Positions 1 to 9,085 of a DNA stretch of 64,000 nt are shown here, piece by piece. A program made the position numbers and the translations under genes. A model generated the notes under the pieces. That model had not been told where the DNA came from. It did no database searches and saw only the letters and a list, made by a program, of their open reading frames with translations. Every line of letters starts with the position of its first letter. The stretch's first letter is position 1. The DNA comes from Bacteroidota bacterium (GTDB lineage Bacteria; Bacteroidota; Bacteroidia; Sphingobacteriales; Sphingobacteriaceae), in NCBI GenBank assembly GCA_023427985.1, contig JAEYZM010000016.1:1-64000 (forward strand). The letters are read 5' to 3'.

Positions 1-44
<44 letters not shown>

Positions 45-65
45 ACCACTCACGGTAAGAAAAAA

Positions 66-1316
66 TCAATCAGTTGCAACTGCATTTGATAAACTTTTTT
101 TATGGTAGGCTCGAATTAGGAAGTAATACCATAAAACGCCGAGTGCGTACAGTGCGGCGGTGATTAAAAAAACGTTGGCGTACATCATTCCATTGTTCCG
201 GAAAACACGAAAAATGATAGCGCTTAAAAACCATGAACCCGACCAAATCGAAGCTGTTAATGCGGAGATGATTTCCTGATTTTTTGGACCTACATAATTC
301 ATCACCAATTCAGAAGTCGCAGGTGCCGCCATATTCATCAAGGGTTGACGCAATAAAAAGAAAAACACTGCGGCAAAATATGCCCAACCTTCTGTTTTAT
401 AAAATTCTGTAATCGCCAACAATGCTAATGACACAACTGCAATCGTTTGCGTACGAGTTATCGCAACTTTATATCCGTATTTAGTTTTTATATGCGGCAC
501 TAAAAGTGCTGCAAATGCTACGGTCACAGAAGAAAAAGCATTCACGATCGAAAACAATTCGGCCGACATCCCATACACTTTAAAGAAAAACAAATTGATA
601 AAAGGTATCGTAAGCCCCGCTCCCACCGCAAGAATCAGCGAAGGCGTCATCGCCATCGCAATCACCTTCCAATCGAAATTCCCCAAATCTTTGCGCTTCC
701 CTTCAAACTTCGGAACAACTTCTGATCGACCAATTTTAATTACAAAAAATACTGACACAATTGAAAGTACAGAAAGCACGATTAGCGATTTGAACTCATC
801 GAAAAAAACTTCATTGCTCCAATGCAAAAGATAAATCAAAGTACCCGCAGTAATCATTCCAAAACTATAGGTGGAATAACTCAAAGATATTGCTGCACTT
901 TGATTTTCTGCCGATGTATTTCTTAAAATAAATGGCATTGCTAACACTTGCATAAACGCAAATGAAATTCCCCAGGATGCGAGAAAAATTGGAATCAAAA
1001 ATGTCCATTGATATTCAACAGATAGCAAAATCAAAAATGAAAAAACACTGACACCGATCGATGCAACATAAAAAAATGGAATAATTTTTCTACCCTTAAT
1101 AAACAAACCCAATGGAAAGGCTAATGCCATCACACTCAAAAATCTCCAAGAAATAAAATCGGCAATCTCCGGATCGCTATACCCTTTCTTGGCCAAATAA
1201 ATATTCAAAACCATCATAAACGCAGCGTTCACCATCTGCACGAGAAACTCAGCAGCAATCATGAACAGCACGGCCGACTCAATTTTTTTATACGGATTGA
1301 TAATCCTATCTAGCAT
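66..1316 (-). CDS. MFS family transporter, 12 membrane segments
   Basis: The 416-residue protein is almost wholly hydrophobic, with about twelve membrane segments (the first near residues 14-33) split by a charged central loop near residues 200-215. That is the two-times-six layout of the major facilitator superfamily. The cytoplasmic loop after the second helix keeps a basic GRK stretch where the family motif lies. The substrate cannot be told; sugar, drug and peptide exporters all look like this. The ATG lies inside the last codons of miaA (11-bp overlap), so the two genes are probably cotranscribed and translationally coupled. The gene ends just before the edge poly-C run. Confidence 0.82.
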   Translation of the reverse strand: MLDRIINPYKKIESAVLFMIAAEFLVQMVNAAFMMVLNIYLAKKGYSDPEIADFISWRFLSVMALAFPLGLFIKGRKIIPFFYVASIGVSVFSFLILLSVEYQWTFLIPIFLASWGISFAFMQVLAMPFILRNTSAENQSAAISLSYSTYSFGMITAGTLIYLLHWSNEVFFDEFKSLIVLSVLSIVSVFFVIKIGRSEVVPKFEGKRKDLGNFDWKVIAMAMTPSLILAVGAGLTIPFINLFFFKVYGMSAELFSIVNAFSSVTVAFAALLVPHIKTKYGYKVAITRTQTIAVVSLALLAITEFYKTEGWAYFAAVFFFLLRQPLMNMAAPATSELVMNYVGPKNQEIISALTASIWSGSWFLSAIIFRVFRNNGMMYANVFLITAALYALGVLWYYFLIRAYHKKSLSNAVATD

Positions 1317-2205
1317 AACGATTCTCTACAAACTTGAAAAGCTCATCCAATTTACCAACATCAAACCATGCAATCTCTTTATCCCTCTTAAACCAAGTCA
1401 ATTGTCGCTTGGCATATCTTCTAGAATTTCTTTTTATTAGGTCGATGCATTGCTCTCTCGTAATCTTCCCTTCAAAATAATCAAACCACTCAGAGTAGCC
1501 TACTGTTTGCAAGGCATAAGAATTTTTAAATGGTAACAAGCTTCTAGCTTCATCTTCAAGTCCAGCCAAGACCATTGCATCTACGCGCTGATTGATACGA
1601 TTGTATAATACTTCTCTGTCATCGTTCAATCCAATTTTCAAACAATTAAAATCCCTATTCTTTTTAGCACCTGTTCTAATCTCAGAATACTTTTTACCTG
1701 TAATTTTCGAAACCTCAATCGCACGCATCAATCGTTGTGGATTGTGTTGGTCTACTTCTTCAAAATATTCGGGATCTAATCCACACAACATTTCTTGTAG
1801 TTGTAGCAAACTCATCGCCGATAATTCATCTCGCAATTTATCGTCGCGAACATCAACAGCATCTAGTCCTTCACACAATGCTTGCACATACAATCCCGAA
1901 CCTCCCACTGCAATTGCAATATCGTTCTTCAAAAAAATTCCATTTAAAATTTGCAATGCCAGACGTTCAAATTCACCCGCATCAACAACTTCCGAAATAG
2001 AATGCGAATTGATCAAATGATGAGGTACCGCGACCAGATCAGAAGCATCTGGTTTTGCCGTACCTAATTCCAATTCTCTGTAAAACTGCCTAGAGTCGGC
2101 AGAGATTATTTCTGTCTGAAAATGTTTTGCTAATTCAATAGCGAGAGCTGTTTTACCAACAGCAGTTGGACCTACAATTACGATTAATGTTTTCGTGGAG
2201 CTCAA
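1306..2205 (-). CDS. miaA: tRNA dimethylallyltransferase MiaA
   Basis: MiaA adds a dimethylallyl group to N6 of A37 in tRNAs reading UNN codons. Visible signatures are the P-loop GPTAVGKT at residues 12-19 and the DSRQFYRE segment at 37-44, followed by LGTAKP, all typical of the family. The C-terminal half carries the KRQLTWFKRD segment near residue 270 found in MiaA. Length (299 aa) is normal. There is no ATG before the P-loop, so translation must start at TTG (2203-2205), which sits inside the end of the upstream pRiA4b-like gene (4-bp overlap). The next gene also overlaps, giving a tightly coupled trio. Confidence 0.96.
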   Translation of the reverse strand: MSSTKTLIVIVGPTAVGKTALAIELAKHFQTEIISADSRQFYRELELGTAKPDASDLVAVPHHLINSHSISEVVDAGEFERLALQILNGIFLKNDIAIAVGGSGLYVQALCEGLDAVDVRDDKLRDELSAMSLLQLQEMLCGLDPEYFEEVDQHNPQRLMRAIEVSKITGKKYSEIRTGAKKNRDFNCLKIGLNDDREVLYNRINQRVDAMVLAGLEDEARSLLPFKNSYALQTVGYSEWFDYFEGKITREQCIDLIKRNSRRYAKRQLTWFKRDKEIAWFDVGKLDELFKFVENRYAR

Positions 2206-2789
2206 ATTTCTTCGTCAAATTCAGAACCAAATTCGTCTTTCATTTCTTCTTCCTCTTCCGACTCTTCCCCATCATCGAATCCCATTTCATCTTTTATCTC
2301 CTCATCATCATCGCCATAATCCAATTCGTTTAAGAAATCTAAATCTTCTGATTCGGTGCTTGCAATAATTGGAGTGTTACCAAATTGTTTCGGCGCTTCG
2401 CCCAATTTTTTCACACAAAGCGGATAATTTATTTTTGGATCTTCATTGATGGTGATTTTGATCAACTCAATTTGAAATGTCCAAGGTTTATCGAGATTAA
2501 AAATGTAGTATATTTTCTGATGTGGGTCAACAATGAAATTCTTTAAAACAGCTTCTTCCATCAGACTCACTTTATCGGATTTTCGAGCCGACTCGAGCAG
2601 CGTAATTTCTTTCCCTTTATGCCAATAATCATTGCTCATGTAGAACGAAGAACTCGCATTCCCATCGAAGCCTATTGACTGATGTATTGCTTTATGAAAA
2701 TCGGCAAATGTTTGACCCGATCTTATTTCGATGTCTCTGCTGATATCGTCGTAATCCTCAAAAGAAACTCTGAATTTATAAACTGCCAT
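2202..2789 (-). CDS. pRiA4b ORF-3-like domain protein with acidic tail
   Basis: The first 145 or so residues match the plasmid pRiA4b ORF-3-like fold seen in many bacterial genomes: an initial VYKFRVSFED strand, then the DFHKAIHQSIGFD and SSFYMSNDYW segments. From about residue 150 the protein becomes a low-complexity tail of Asp and Glu ending in FDEEI, typical of the Bacteroidota version. No biochemical function is established for the family. It overlaps miaA by 4 bp and is probably cotranscribed with it, which hints at a housekeeping role rather than plasmid biology. Confidence 0.8.
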   Translation of the reverse strand: MAVYKFRVSFEDYDDISRDIEIRSGQTFADFHKAIHQSIGFDGNASSSFYMSNDYWHKGKEITLLESARKSDKVSLMEEAVLKNFIVDPHQKIYYIFNLDKPWTFQIELIKITINEDPKINYPLCVKKLGEAPKQFGNTPIIASTESEDLDFLNELDYGDDDEEIKDEMGFDDGEESEEEEEMKDEFGSEFDEEI

Positions 2790-2837
2790 TGCTTTAAATC
2801 TTAATACAAAATAAATAAAAAATGATGGATAAAGCGA

Positions 2838-4247
2838 TTATTTTTTTTGATACAAACCCAGCTCCGCTGCTTTTTTCAACATATACTCTGTGGCCGCCTC
2901 TTTTTCGTTTGGTATCTCACCCTCTAAAATAGCTTCACGAATTGCATTTTTTATGATACCCACTTCTTTCCCAGCCTTTAATCCAAATGCTTCCATAATG
3001 TCTTCCCCATCAATGGGCGGTTGCCAATTTCTCAATCGATCTTTCTCTTCAACTTCAATCAATTTCTTTTTTACAAGTTCAAAGTTATTTTTATACTTTT
3101 TTACTTTGTACTCATTTTTAGTCGTGATATCGGCATTACATAATGTCATCAATGCATCAATATCCTCTCCCGCTTCAAACAACAACCTTCTCACCGCCGA
3201 ATCGGTTACCACACTTTGAGCCAAAACGATTGGTCTTAAATGCAGATGCACCAATTTTTGCACCAATTTCATCTTTTCATTTTGAGGCAAACGCAATTCT
3301 CTAAAAATCTTCGGAACCATTCGAGCTCCCCTATCTTCATGCCCATGAAAGGTCCATCCAATACCTTCTTCAAATCGCTTTGTAGCTGGCTTCGCGATGT
3401 CGTGCAATATAGCCGCCCATCTCAACCATAAATCATCGGTGTTCTCCGAAATATTGTCGAGCACCTGTAAGGTATGATAGAAATTATCTTTATGCGATTT
3501 CCCATTGATCGTATCAACTCCATGCAATTGATGCATCAATGGAAAAATTATTTTTAATAATCCCGTATCGAATAAATAATTAAAGCCGATGGATGGTTTC
3601 GCAGATAAAATAATTTTATTCAATTCATCGGTAATCCGTTCTTTGGAAACTATTTCAATTCTCGATGTATTGCGTTTAATCGCTTCGAACGATTCTGTTT
3701 CAATTTTGAAATTCAATTGCGTTGCAAAACGAATGGCACGCATCATGCGCAATGGATCATCGGAATAAGTAATATCGGGATCCAATGGAGTTCGAATAAT
3801 TTTATTTTTCAAATCGCTTTGTCCATCGAATGGATCCACCAGCGTTCCATAATCTAATGGATTTAGGCTGATGGCCATGGCATTGATACTGAAGTCGCGT
3901 CGATTTTGATCGTCTTGTAAGGAACCATCTTCAACAATTGGTTTGCGCGATTCGGTTCTGTACGATTCTTTTCTAGCACCCACAAACTCAATGTCCCAAT
4001 CTTGAAAAAACAATTGCGCCGTGCCGAAATTCTTAAACACATTCACTTTTGCATTTCTACCAATTCGCTTAGCCACTGCTTCGGCAAATTGTATCCCATT
4101 GCCAATAATCAGAAAGTCGAGGTCCTTAGAAGCTCTGTTTAACAAGCAATCCCTAACAAATCCACCAATCACATACGCACGAATTTTACTGGACTTTGCC
4201 TCTTCTGCCACGTATTTAAATACCGGATGTGTTAAAAAATGCTTCAT
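2838..4247 (-). CDS. cca: CCA-adding tRNA nucleotidyltransferase / poly(A) polymerase family with HD domain
   Basis: An N-terminal class II nucleotidyltransferase head shows GGFVRDCLL near residue 28 and the paired metal-binding DLDFLIIG near 42. RRDFSINAMAI near 118 follows, then the neck and body region with DDPLRMMRAIRFA near 163. A C-terminal HD phosphohydrolase domain contains ILHDIAKP near residue 282. This arrangement fits CCA tRNA nucleotidyltransferases, which build or repair the 3-prime CCA end. Consistent with need for it, the tRNA genes in this window lack an encoded CCA. Poly(A) polymerase activity cannot be excluded by sequence. It stands alone, divergent from the metal-efflux operon. 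Confidence 0.92.
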   Translation of the reverse strand: MKHFLTHPVFKYVAEEAKSSKIRAYVIGGFVRDCLLNRASKDLDFLIIGNGIQFAEAVAKRIGRNAKVNVFKNFGTAQLFFQDWDIEFVGARKESYRTESRKPIVEDGSLQDDQNRRDFSINAMAISLNPLDYGTLVDPFDGQSDLKNKIIRTPLDPDITYSDDPLRMMRAIRFATQLNFKIETESFEAIKRNTSRIEIVSKERITDELNKIILSAKPSIGFNYLFDTGLLKIIFPLMHQLHGVDTINGKSHKDNFYHTLQVLDNISENTDDLWLRWAAILHDIAKPATKRFEEGIGWTFHGHEDRGARMVPKIFRELRLPQNEKMKLVQKLVHLHLRPIVLAQSVVTDSAVRRLLFEAGEDIDALMTLCNADITTKNEYKVKKYKNNFELVKKKLIEVEEKDRLRNWQPPIDGEDIMEAFGLKAGKEVGIIKNAIREAILEGEIPNEKEAATEYMLKKAAELGLYQKK

Positions 4248-4308
4248 TCTGCCTGCGAAGATACTATTTCTATGCTTATTTTTGATGAATTATACGTAAA
4301 TTAGCCTT

Positions 4309-4698
4309 GTGAAAAAGCTTATTGTACATACCTTAATTGCGTTGTATCTCATTGGAACTACAGAACTTTCGCAGCTTCTGAAGTTGGGCTATTTCATAGA
4401 ACATTACATCGAACACAAATCGGCAAACGAAAAACTTTCACTATTGCAATTCATCGACATTCATTATGTACAACCAACTGTTGTAGACGATGATTATGCA
4501 GAAGACATGCAGTTGCCGTTTAAAACGCATAACGATTGTCATGCATTTTCAAACATCAGTTTGCTCTTGCATCCAAGCAATTCCTTCAGTTCCGAAATTC
4601 ATCAAACAGAGCAAAAAATAAATTACCTCGATTTAAACAGTCCATCTTTTGAGAATCAATTTCTCGATGAAATCTTCCAACCCCCACGTACGGCTTAA
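4309..4698 (+). CDS. Small secreted protein leading the metal-efflux operon
   Basis: This 129-residue protein begins with GTG at 4309 and a hydrophobic export segment (residues 3-16). It then has histidine-containing clusters (FIEHYIEHK, IDIHY), an acidic VDDDYAEDM stretch and a KTHNDCHAF segment. I recognise no named domain, but similar short proteins with an EHY-EHK start and a PFKTH-type segment sit before CusA-type pumps in other Bacteroidota. Its His, Asp and Cys residues suggest periplasmic metal binding, which is inference. Only 46 bp separate it from the pump gene. A TTTG-N17-TAGCCTTG sequence (4281-4309) may be its promoter, but that overlaps the GTG, so the true start could lie further in. 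Confidence 0.6.
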   Translation: MKKLIVHTLIALYLIGTTELSQLLKLGYFIEHYIEHKSANEKLSLLQFIDIHYVQPTVVDDDYAEDMQLPFKTHNDCHAFSNISLLLHPSNSFSSEIHQTEQKINYLDLNSPSFENQFLDEIFQPPRTA

Positions 4699-4744
4699 AA
4701 ATTTTAGCTAACAGATTTCATTATTTTTTTTAATCATAATTTTT

Positions 4745-7700
4745 ATGCTTAATGCTATCATCTCATTTTCTGTGCGACAGAAATTGATTATCATACTTTT
4801 TACGCTTGGACTCATTGGCTACGGTGCTTATGAAGTTACCAAACTACCAATTGATGCGGTGCCGGACATCACCGACAATCAAGTTCAAATTATTACGGTA
4901 AGTCCATCGCTTGGTGCACCCGATGTGGAGCGCTTGATCACTTTTCCTATTGAACAAGCGAACAGTAATATTCCGGGCATCAAAGAAATTCGAAGCTTTT
5001 CGAGATTTGGACTCTCCTTAGTAACCATTGTTTTTAATGATAATGTCGATGTGTACTGGGCCCGACAACAAATTGCGGAACGATTGATAAAGGTTCAAAA
5101 CGAACTGCCCGCTGGTGTTGGAAATCCTGAGCTTGCGCCTGTCACAACGGGACTTGGAGAAATTTATCAGTATGTTGTGAAACCTAAAAAAGGTTTTGAA
5201 AATGCCTATACGTTAACTGAGTTAAGAACCATTCAGGATTGGATTGTACGTAGACAATTGCTCGGCGTTAAAGGTGTTGCCGATGTTTCCAGTTTTGGTG
5301 GAAAGTTGAAGCAATACGAAGTAAGTATCGATCCAAAAAAATTACAAGGTTTGGGAATCACGCTTGCCGATGTGTACGCAACATTAGAAGAAAACAACTC
5401 GAACACTGGAGGTGCTTACATTGAACGTCATGAAGGAATTCTTTACATACGCACCGAAGGTTTGCTAAAGAACTTCGATGAAATTCGGAACCTAAAAATA
5501 AAAGGTACAAATTCACAAATCCGCATCGCCAATATTGCTGAAGTAAAAGAATCGGAAGCCATTCGTTATGGAGCCTTATGTTATAATGCCGATGGTGAGG
5601 TGGCAGGTGCTATCGTGATGATGTTGAAAGGCGAGAACTCATCGGAAGTAATCAAAAATGTAAAACAAAAAATTGCAGAAATTCAAAAGACTTTGCCCGA
5701 TGGTGTAGAGATAGAAGCATTCCTAGATCGAAGTAAAATGGTAAACAATGCCATTGGTACCGTTGAGAAAAATTTAATTGAAGGGGCGCTGATTGTCATA
5801 TTCGTTTTGGTATTATTTTTAGGAAATCTACGTGCTGGATTGATCGTAGCATCGGTTATTCCACTCTCCATGTTGTTTGCAATTATACTGATGAATACCT
5901 TTGGTGTAAGTGGAAATCTAATGAGTTTAGGTGCCATAGATTTTGGGTTGATTGTTGATGGTGCGGTAATAATTGTAGAAGCAATTATGCATCAGCTAAG
6001 TCATTCGAAAAAGTTTAGTACGCTCGCACGAATCGACCAAAAGGAAATGGATCATCAAGTAAATAGTTCTGCTTCTAAAATGATGAACTCTGCCGTGTTC
6101 GGACAAATTATCATATTGATTGTTTACTTACCAATTTTCACATTACAAGGTATAGAAGGAAAAATGTTTGCACCGATGGCAGCTACAGTTGCCTTTGCAT
6201 TACTAGGTGCCTTCTTGCTTTCACTTACCTACATACCTATGATGAGTGCTTTGTTTATTAGTAAAAAAATTCATCACGATTTAAATTTTTCCGATAAAGC
6301 AATTTTGTTTTTAGAACGAAAATATAAGTCGGCATTGGAACGTATAATCCTTCATCCAAAATATTTAGCAACAGCTGTTGTTGTTATATTTTCCATATCG
6401 GTATTTATCTTAAGCAGAATGGGAGGCGAATTTATTCCAGAGTTAGAAGAGGGCGATTTTGCAGTGGATACAAGGGTTTTAACAGGCAGTAACTTATCGA
6501 CCACCATTACATCGACACAAAAAACTGCAAAAGTTTTATTAGAAAATTTTCCAGAAGTAGAGAAAGTGGTGACAAAAATTGGTAGTGGAGAAATACCTAC
6601 CGATCCTATGCCTATTGAGGCAAGCGATATGATGGTTATTTTGAAAGACAAAAAAGAATGGACGAGTGCGGAGAGTTACGATGAGCTTGCAGAAAAAATG
6701 AGTGCAAAATTATCGCAAGTACCTGGTGTAACGTTTGGATTTCAGTTTCCAGTTCAAATGAGATTCAATGAATTGATGACTGGGGCTCGACAAGATGTGG
6801 TGTGTAAAATATTTGGGGAGGATTTAGATACCTTACAAAAATACGCACATGAGTTAGGTGCAATTGCTCAACATGTTGAAGGTGCAAAGGATCTCTACAT
6901 CGAACCGATTGCAGGAATGCCGCAGGTGATCATTGAACCTAAGCGTGCAGCTCTGGCGCAATACGACATTACTGTTGATGAGATAAATTCAGTTGTACAA
7001 ATAGCTTATGCAGGTGTTAGTGTTGGAAAAATTTATGAAGGCGAGAAAAAGTTTGACTTGGTTTTGCGTATGGATGATAAGTTGAAACAAGATGTAGATA
7101 ATTTATCGGAATTATTAGTTCCTACAAAAGAGGGTTCAGCAATACCGCTGCGCATTCTTGCCGATGTTAAAATAACAGAAGGGCCGAATCAAATTCAACG
7201 TGAAGATGCGAAACGAAGAATCATTGTTGGCTTCAATGTTAGGGGTCGAGATGTTCAAAGTATTGTGAATGAACTGCAGAAAAAAGTAGAGGAGGAAATA
7301 AATTTACCTGCAGGATATTACATCAATTATGGTGGCGCGTTCGAAAATTTAGAAGCTGCAAAAAACAGATTAGCAATTGCCGTACCCCTAGCATTGGTAT
7401 TGATTTTCCTAATGTTATTTTTTGCATTTGGGTCGATGAAGCAAGGCTTATTAATTTTCTCTGCTATTCCTCTTTCTGCAATCGGTGGAATATTTGCATT
7501 ATGGATGAGAGACATGCCATTTAGTATTTCGGCAGGCATTGGATTTATTGCATTGTTTGGTGTTGCGGTGTTGAATGGAATTGTTTTAATAACCGAATTC
7601 AATCGATTGAAAAAAACCGAAGCAATGCCTATGAAAGACATCGTAATAAAAGCTGCACAGAGTAGATTACGTCCGGTATTGATGACAGCATCTGTTGCAT

Positions 7701-9085
7701 CCTTAGGATTTATTCCGATGGCATTAAGTAATGGCGCAGGTGCTGAAGTTCAACGTCCATTAGCGACAGTTGTAATTGGTGGACTTATAAGTGCAACCTT
7801 GCTCACTTTGTTTGTACTTCCTGCATTGTACGCATTTTTTGAGCGTAGAAAATCAATTGACGCTAACACATCGGCATTAGTATTAATTTTCATTTTTGCA
7901 TTTAGCACATCAAGTCATGCACAAAATTCTAAACCAATTAATTGGGAAGAGAGTAAGAAAATAGTATTGGAAAATAATGTGTATTTGAAAAACAAATCGG
8001 AATACATTGATGCAATAAAAAAATCAAAATCTTCTGGTGTTGAAATTCCAAAAACTGAGTTTAATTATCAGCAAGGTCAATACAATAGTTCTGCGCAAGA
8101 CCAATCCTACAGTGTGTTACAGAGCTTTCATTTTCCCATTTATTATATTAAAAACAATGCGGCAATGAATGCGAACAATGCATTGAGTATTATTAATACT
8201 GAAATTGAATCCGATAAAATTTTGGCTGAATTGTATTATCAACATCAATACATCAATGCCTTGAAAGAAAAAATAAATTATTTCAATAAGGTTAAAACAA
8301 TTTTAGTAGAAACTACATCGAATGTTGCTAAGCAATACGACTTAAGCCAGATTAGTATACTGGAGAAATCGAGTGTAAATCTGAGTTCGAATAAAATCAA
8401 TGCTGAAATTAGTAGAACAAATTTGGAATTAGAGCAACAAATTATTTATTACAATTTACTATTAGGACTAAAAGATACTTTGTATACACCTGTTGCAGAT
8501 GAATTGCTTGTAGATTTGATGGTAAATTCTTCAAAAGCATCGTGGTATGAGCAAAAATACCAAGCTATGAATTCATTGAATAAATATAAATGGCAAGCAG
8601 AGAAATCAAAGTTGATGCCCGATTTTAGAATTGGATATACCAATCAGAGTTTAATAGGCATTCCCGATTATGGTAGGCCGGCGGTGCTTTCGGACCGATT
8701 TGAATTTATTTCTGCAGGTATAAGTGTGCCTTTGTTTTTTAATGCTCAGCATTCGAAAAATAAATTAGCAAGAATTGAATGGGAACAGACGATGGCACTT
8801 AGCAGTATTGAACTTGAGAAACTACAATTGAGAAAAAAAGAATTACAGAATTATATTCAAATGGAATACAGTCAATTGAATGAGTACCGAACAAAATCAC
8901 TTCCTGAATTTTACTTGTCAATTGAGAGTGCAAACCGGTTGTTAATGTCGGGTAATATAAAGCCAATTGAATGGTCGCAATATTTATTACAATTGCATGA
9001 TTCGTACGAGTACTACTTTAATTTACAGAAAAACTATTTCAATCATTTGGTAGAATACAAATTATTAAACAACGATTTAAGATGA
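4745..9085 (+). CDS. CusA/CzcA heavy-metal RND pump fused to TolC/CzcC-like domain
   Basis: Residues 1 to about 1040 are a complete heavy-metal RND pump. They show the first membrane helix, a periplasmic porter region, the HME-type DFGLIVDGAVIIVEA motif in helix 4 (D399 region), a second porter region and helices 7-12 ending in FVLPALYAFFERR. After a short linker comes another hydrophobic stretch, VLIFIFAFSTSSHAQ, that looks like an internal signal peptide with a predicted cut after Ala1059. Residues 1060-1446 are alpha-helical and resemble an outer-membrane factor of the TolC/CzcC type. Export of Cu(I)/Ag(I) or Zn/Co/Cd is likely, but the metal cannot be assigned. The stop overlaps the start of the adaptor gene by 4 bp. 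Confidence 0.92.
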   Translation: MLNAIISFSVRQKLIIILFTLGLIGYGAYEVTKLPIDAVPDITDNQVQIITVSPSLGAPDVERLITFPIEQANSNIPGIKEIRSFSRFGLSLVTIVFNDNVDVYWARQQIAERLIKVQNELPAGVGNPELAPVTTGLGEIYQYVVKPKKGFENAYTLTELRTIQDWIVRRQLLGVKGVADVSSFGGKLKQYEVSIDPKKLQGLGITLADVYATLEENNSNTGGAYIERHEGILYIRTEGLLKNFDEIRNLKIKGTNSQIRIANIAEVKESEAIRYGALCYNADGEVAGAIVMMLKGENSSEVIKNVKQKIAEIQKTLPDGVEIEAFLDRSKMVNNAIGTVEKNLIEGALIVIFVLVLFLGNLRAGLIVASVIPLSMLFAIILMNTFGVSGNLMSLGAIDFGLIVDGAVIIVEAIMHQLSHSKKFSTLARIDQKEMDHQVNSSASKMMNSAVFGQIIILIVYLPIFTLQGIEGKMFAPMAATVAFALLGAFLLSLTYIPMMSALFISKKIHHDLNFSDKAILFLERKYKSALERIILHPKYLATAVVVIFSISVFILSRMGGEFIPELEEGDFAVDTRVLTGSNLSTTITSTQKTAKVLLENFPEVEKVVTKIGSGEIPTDPMPIEASDMMVILKDKKEWTSAESYDELAEKMSAKLSQVPGVTFGFQFPVQMRFNELMTGARQDVVCKIFGEDLDTLQKYAHELGAIAQHVEGAKDLYIEPIAGMPQVIIEPKRAALAQYDITVDEINSVVQIAYAGVSVGKIYEGEKKFDLVLRMDDKLKQDVDNLSELLVPTKEGSAIPLRILADVKITEGPNQIQREDAKRRIIVGFNVRGRDVQSIVNELQKKVEEEINLPAGYYINYGGAFENLEAAKNRLAIAVPLALVLIFLMLFFAFGSMKQGLLIFSAIPLSAIGGIFALWMRDMPFSISAGIGFIALFGVAVLNGIVLITEFNRLKKTEAMPMKDIVIKAAQSRLRPVLMTASVASLGFIPMALSNGAGAEVQRPLATVVIGGLISATLLTLFVLPALYAFFERRKSIDANTSALVLIFIFAFSTSSHAQNSKPINWEESKKIVLENNVYLKNKSEYIDAIKKSKSSGVEIPKTEFNYQQGQYNSSAQDQSYSVLQSFHFPIYYIKNNAAMNANNALSIINTEIESDKILAELYYQHQYINALKEKINYFNKVKTILVETTSNVAKQYDLSQISILEKSSVNLSSNKINAEISRTNLELEQQIIYYNLLLGLKDTLYTPVADELLVDLMVNSSKASWYEQKYQAMNSLNKYKWQAEKSKLMPDFRIGYTNQSLIGIPDYGRPAVLSDRFEFISAGISVPLFFNAQHSKNKLARIEWEQTMALSSIELEKLQLRKKELQNYIQMEYSQLNEYRTKSLPEFYLSIESANRLLMSGNIKPIEWSQYLLQLHDSYEYYFNLQKNYFNHLVEYKLLNNDLR

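Noticed and set aside
2202..2789. pRiA4b ORF-3-like gene considered as a sign of an inserted plasmid or transposon
   Set aside because: The family is widespread on chromosomes, and the gene overlaps miaA with matching base composition. No inverted repeats or transposase are present.
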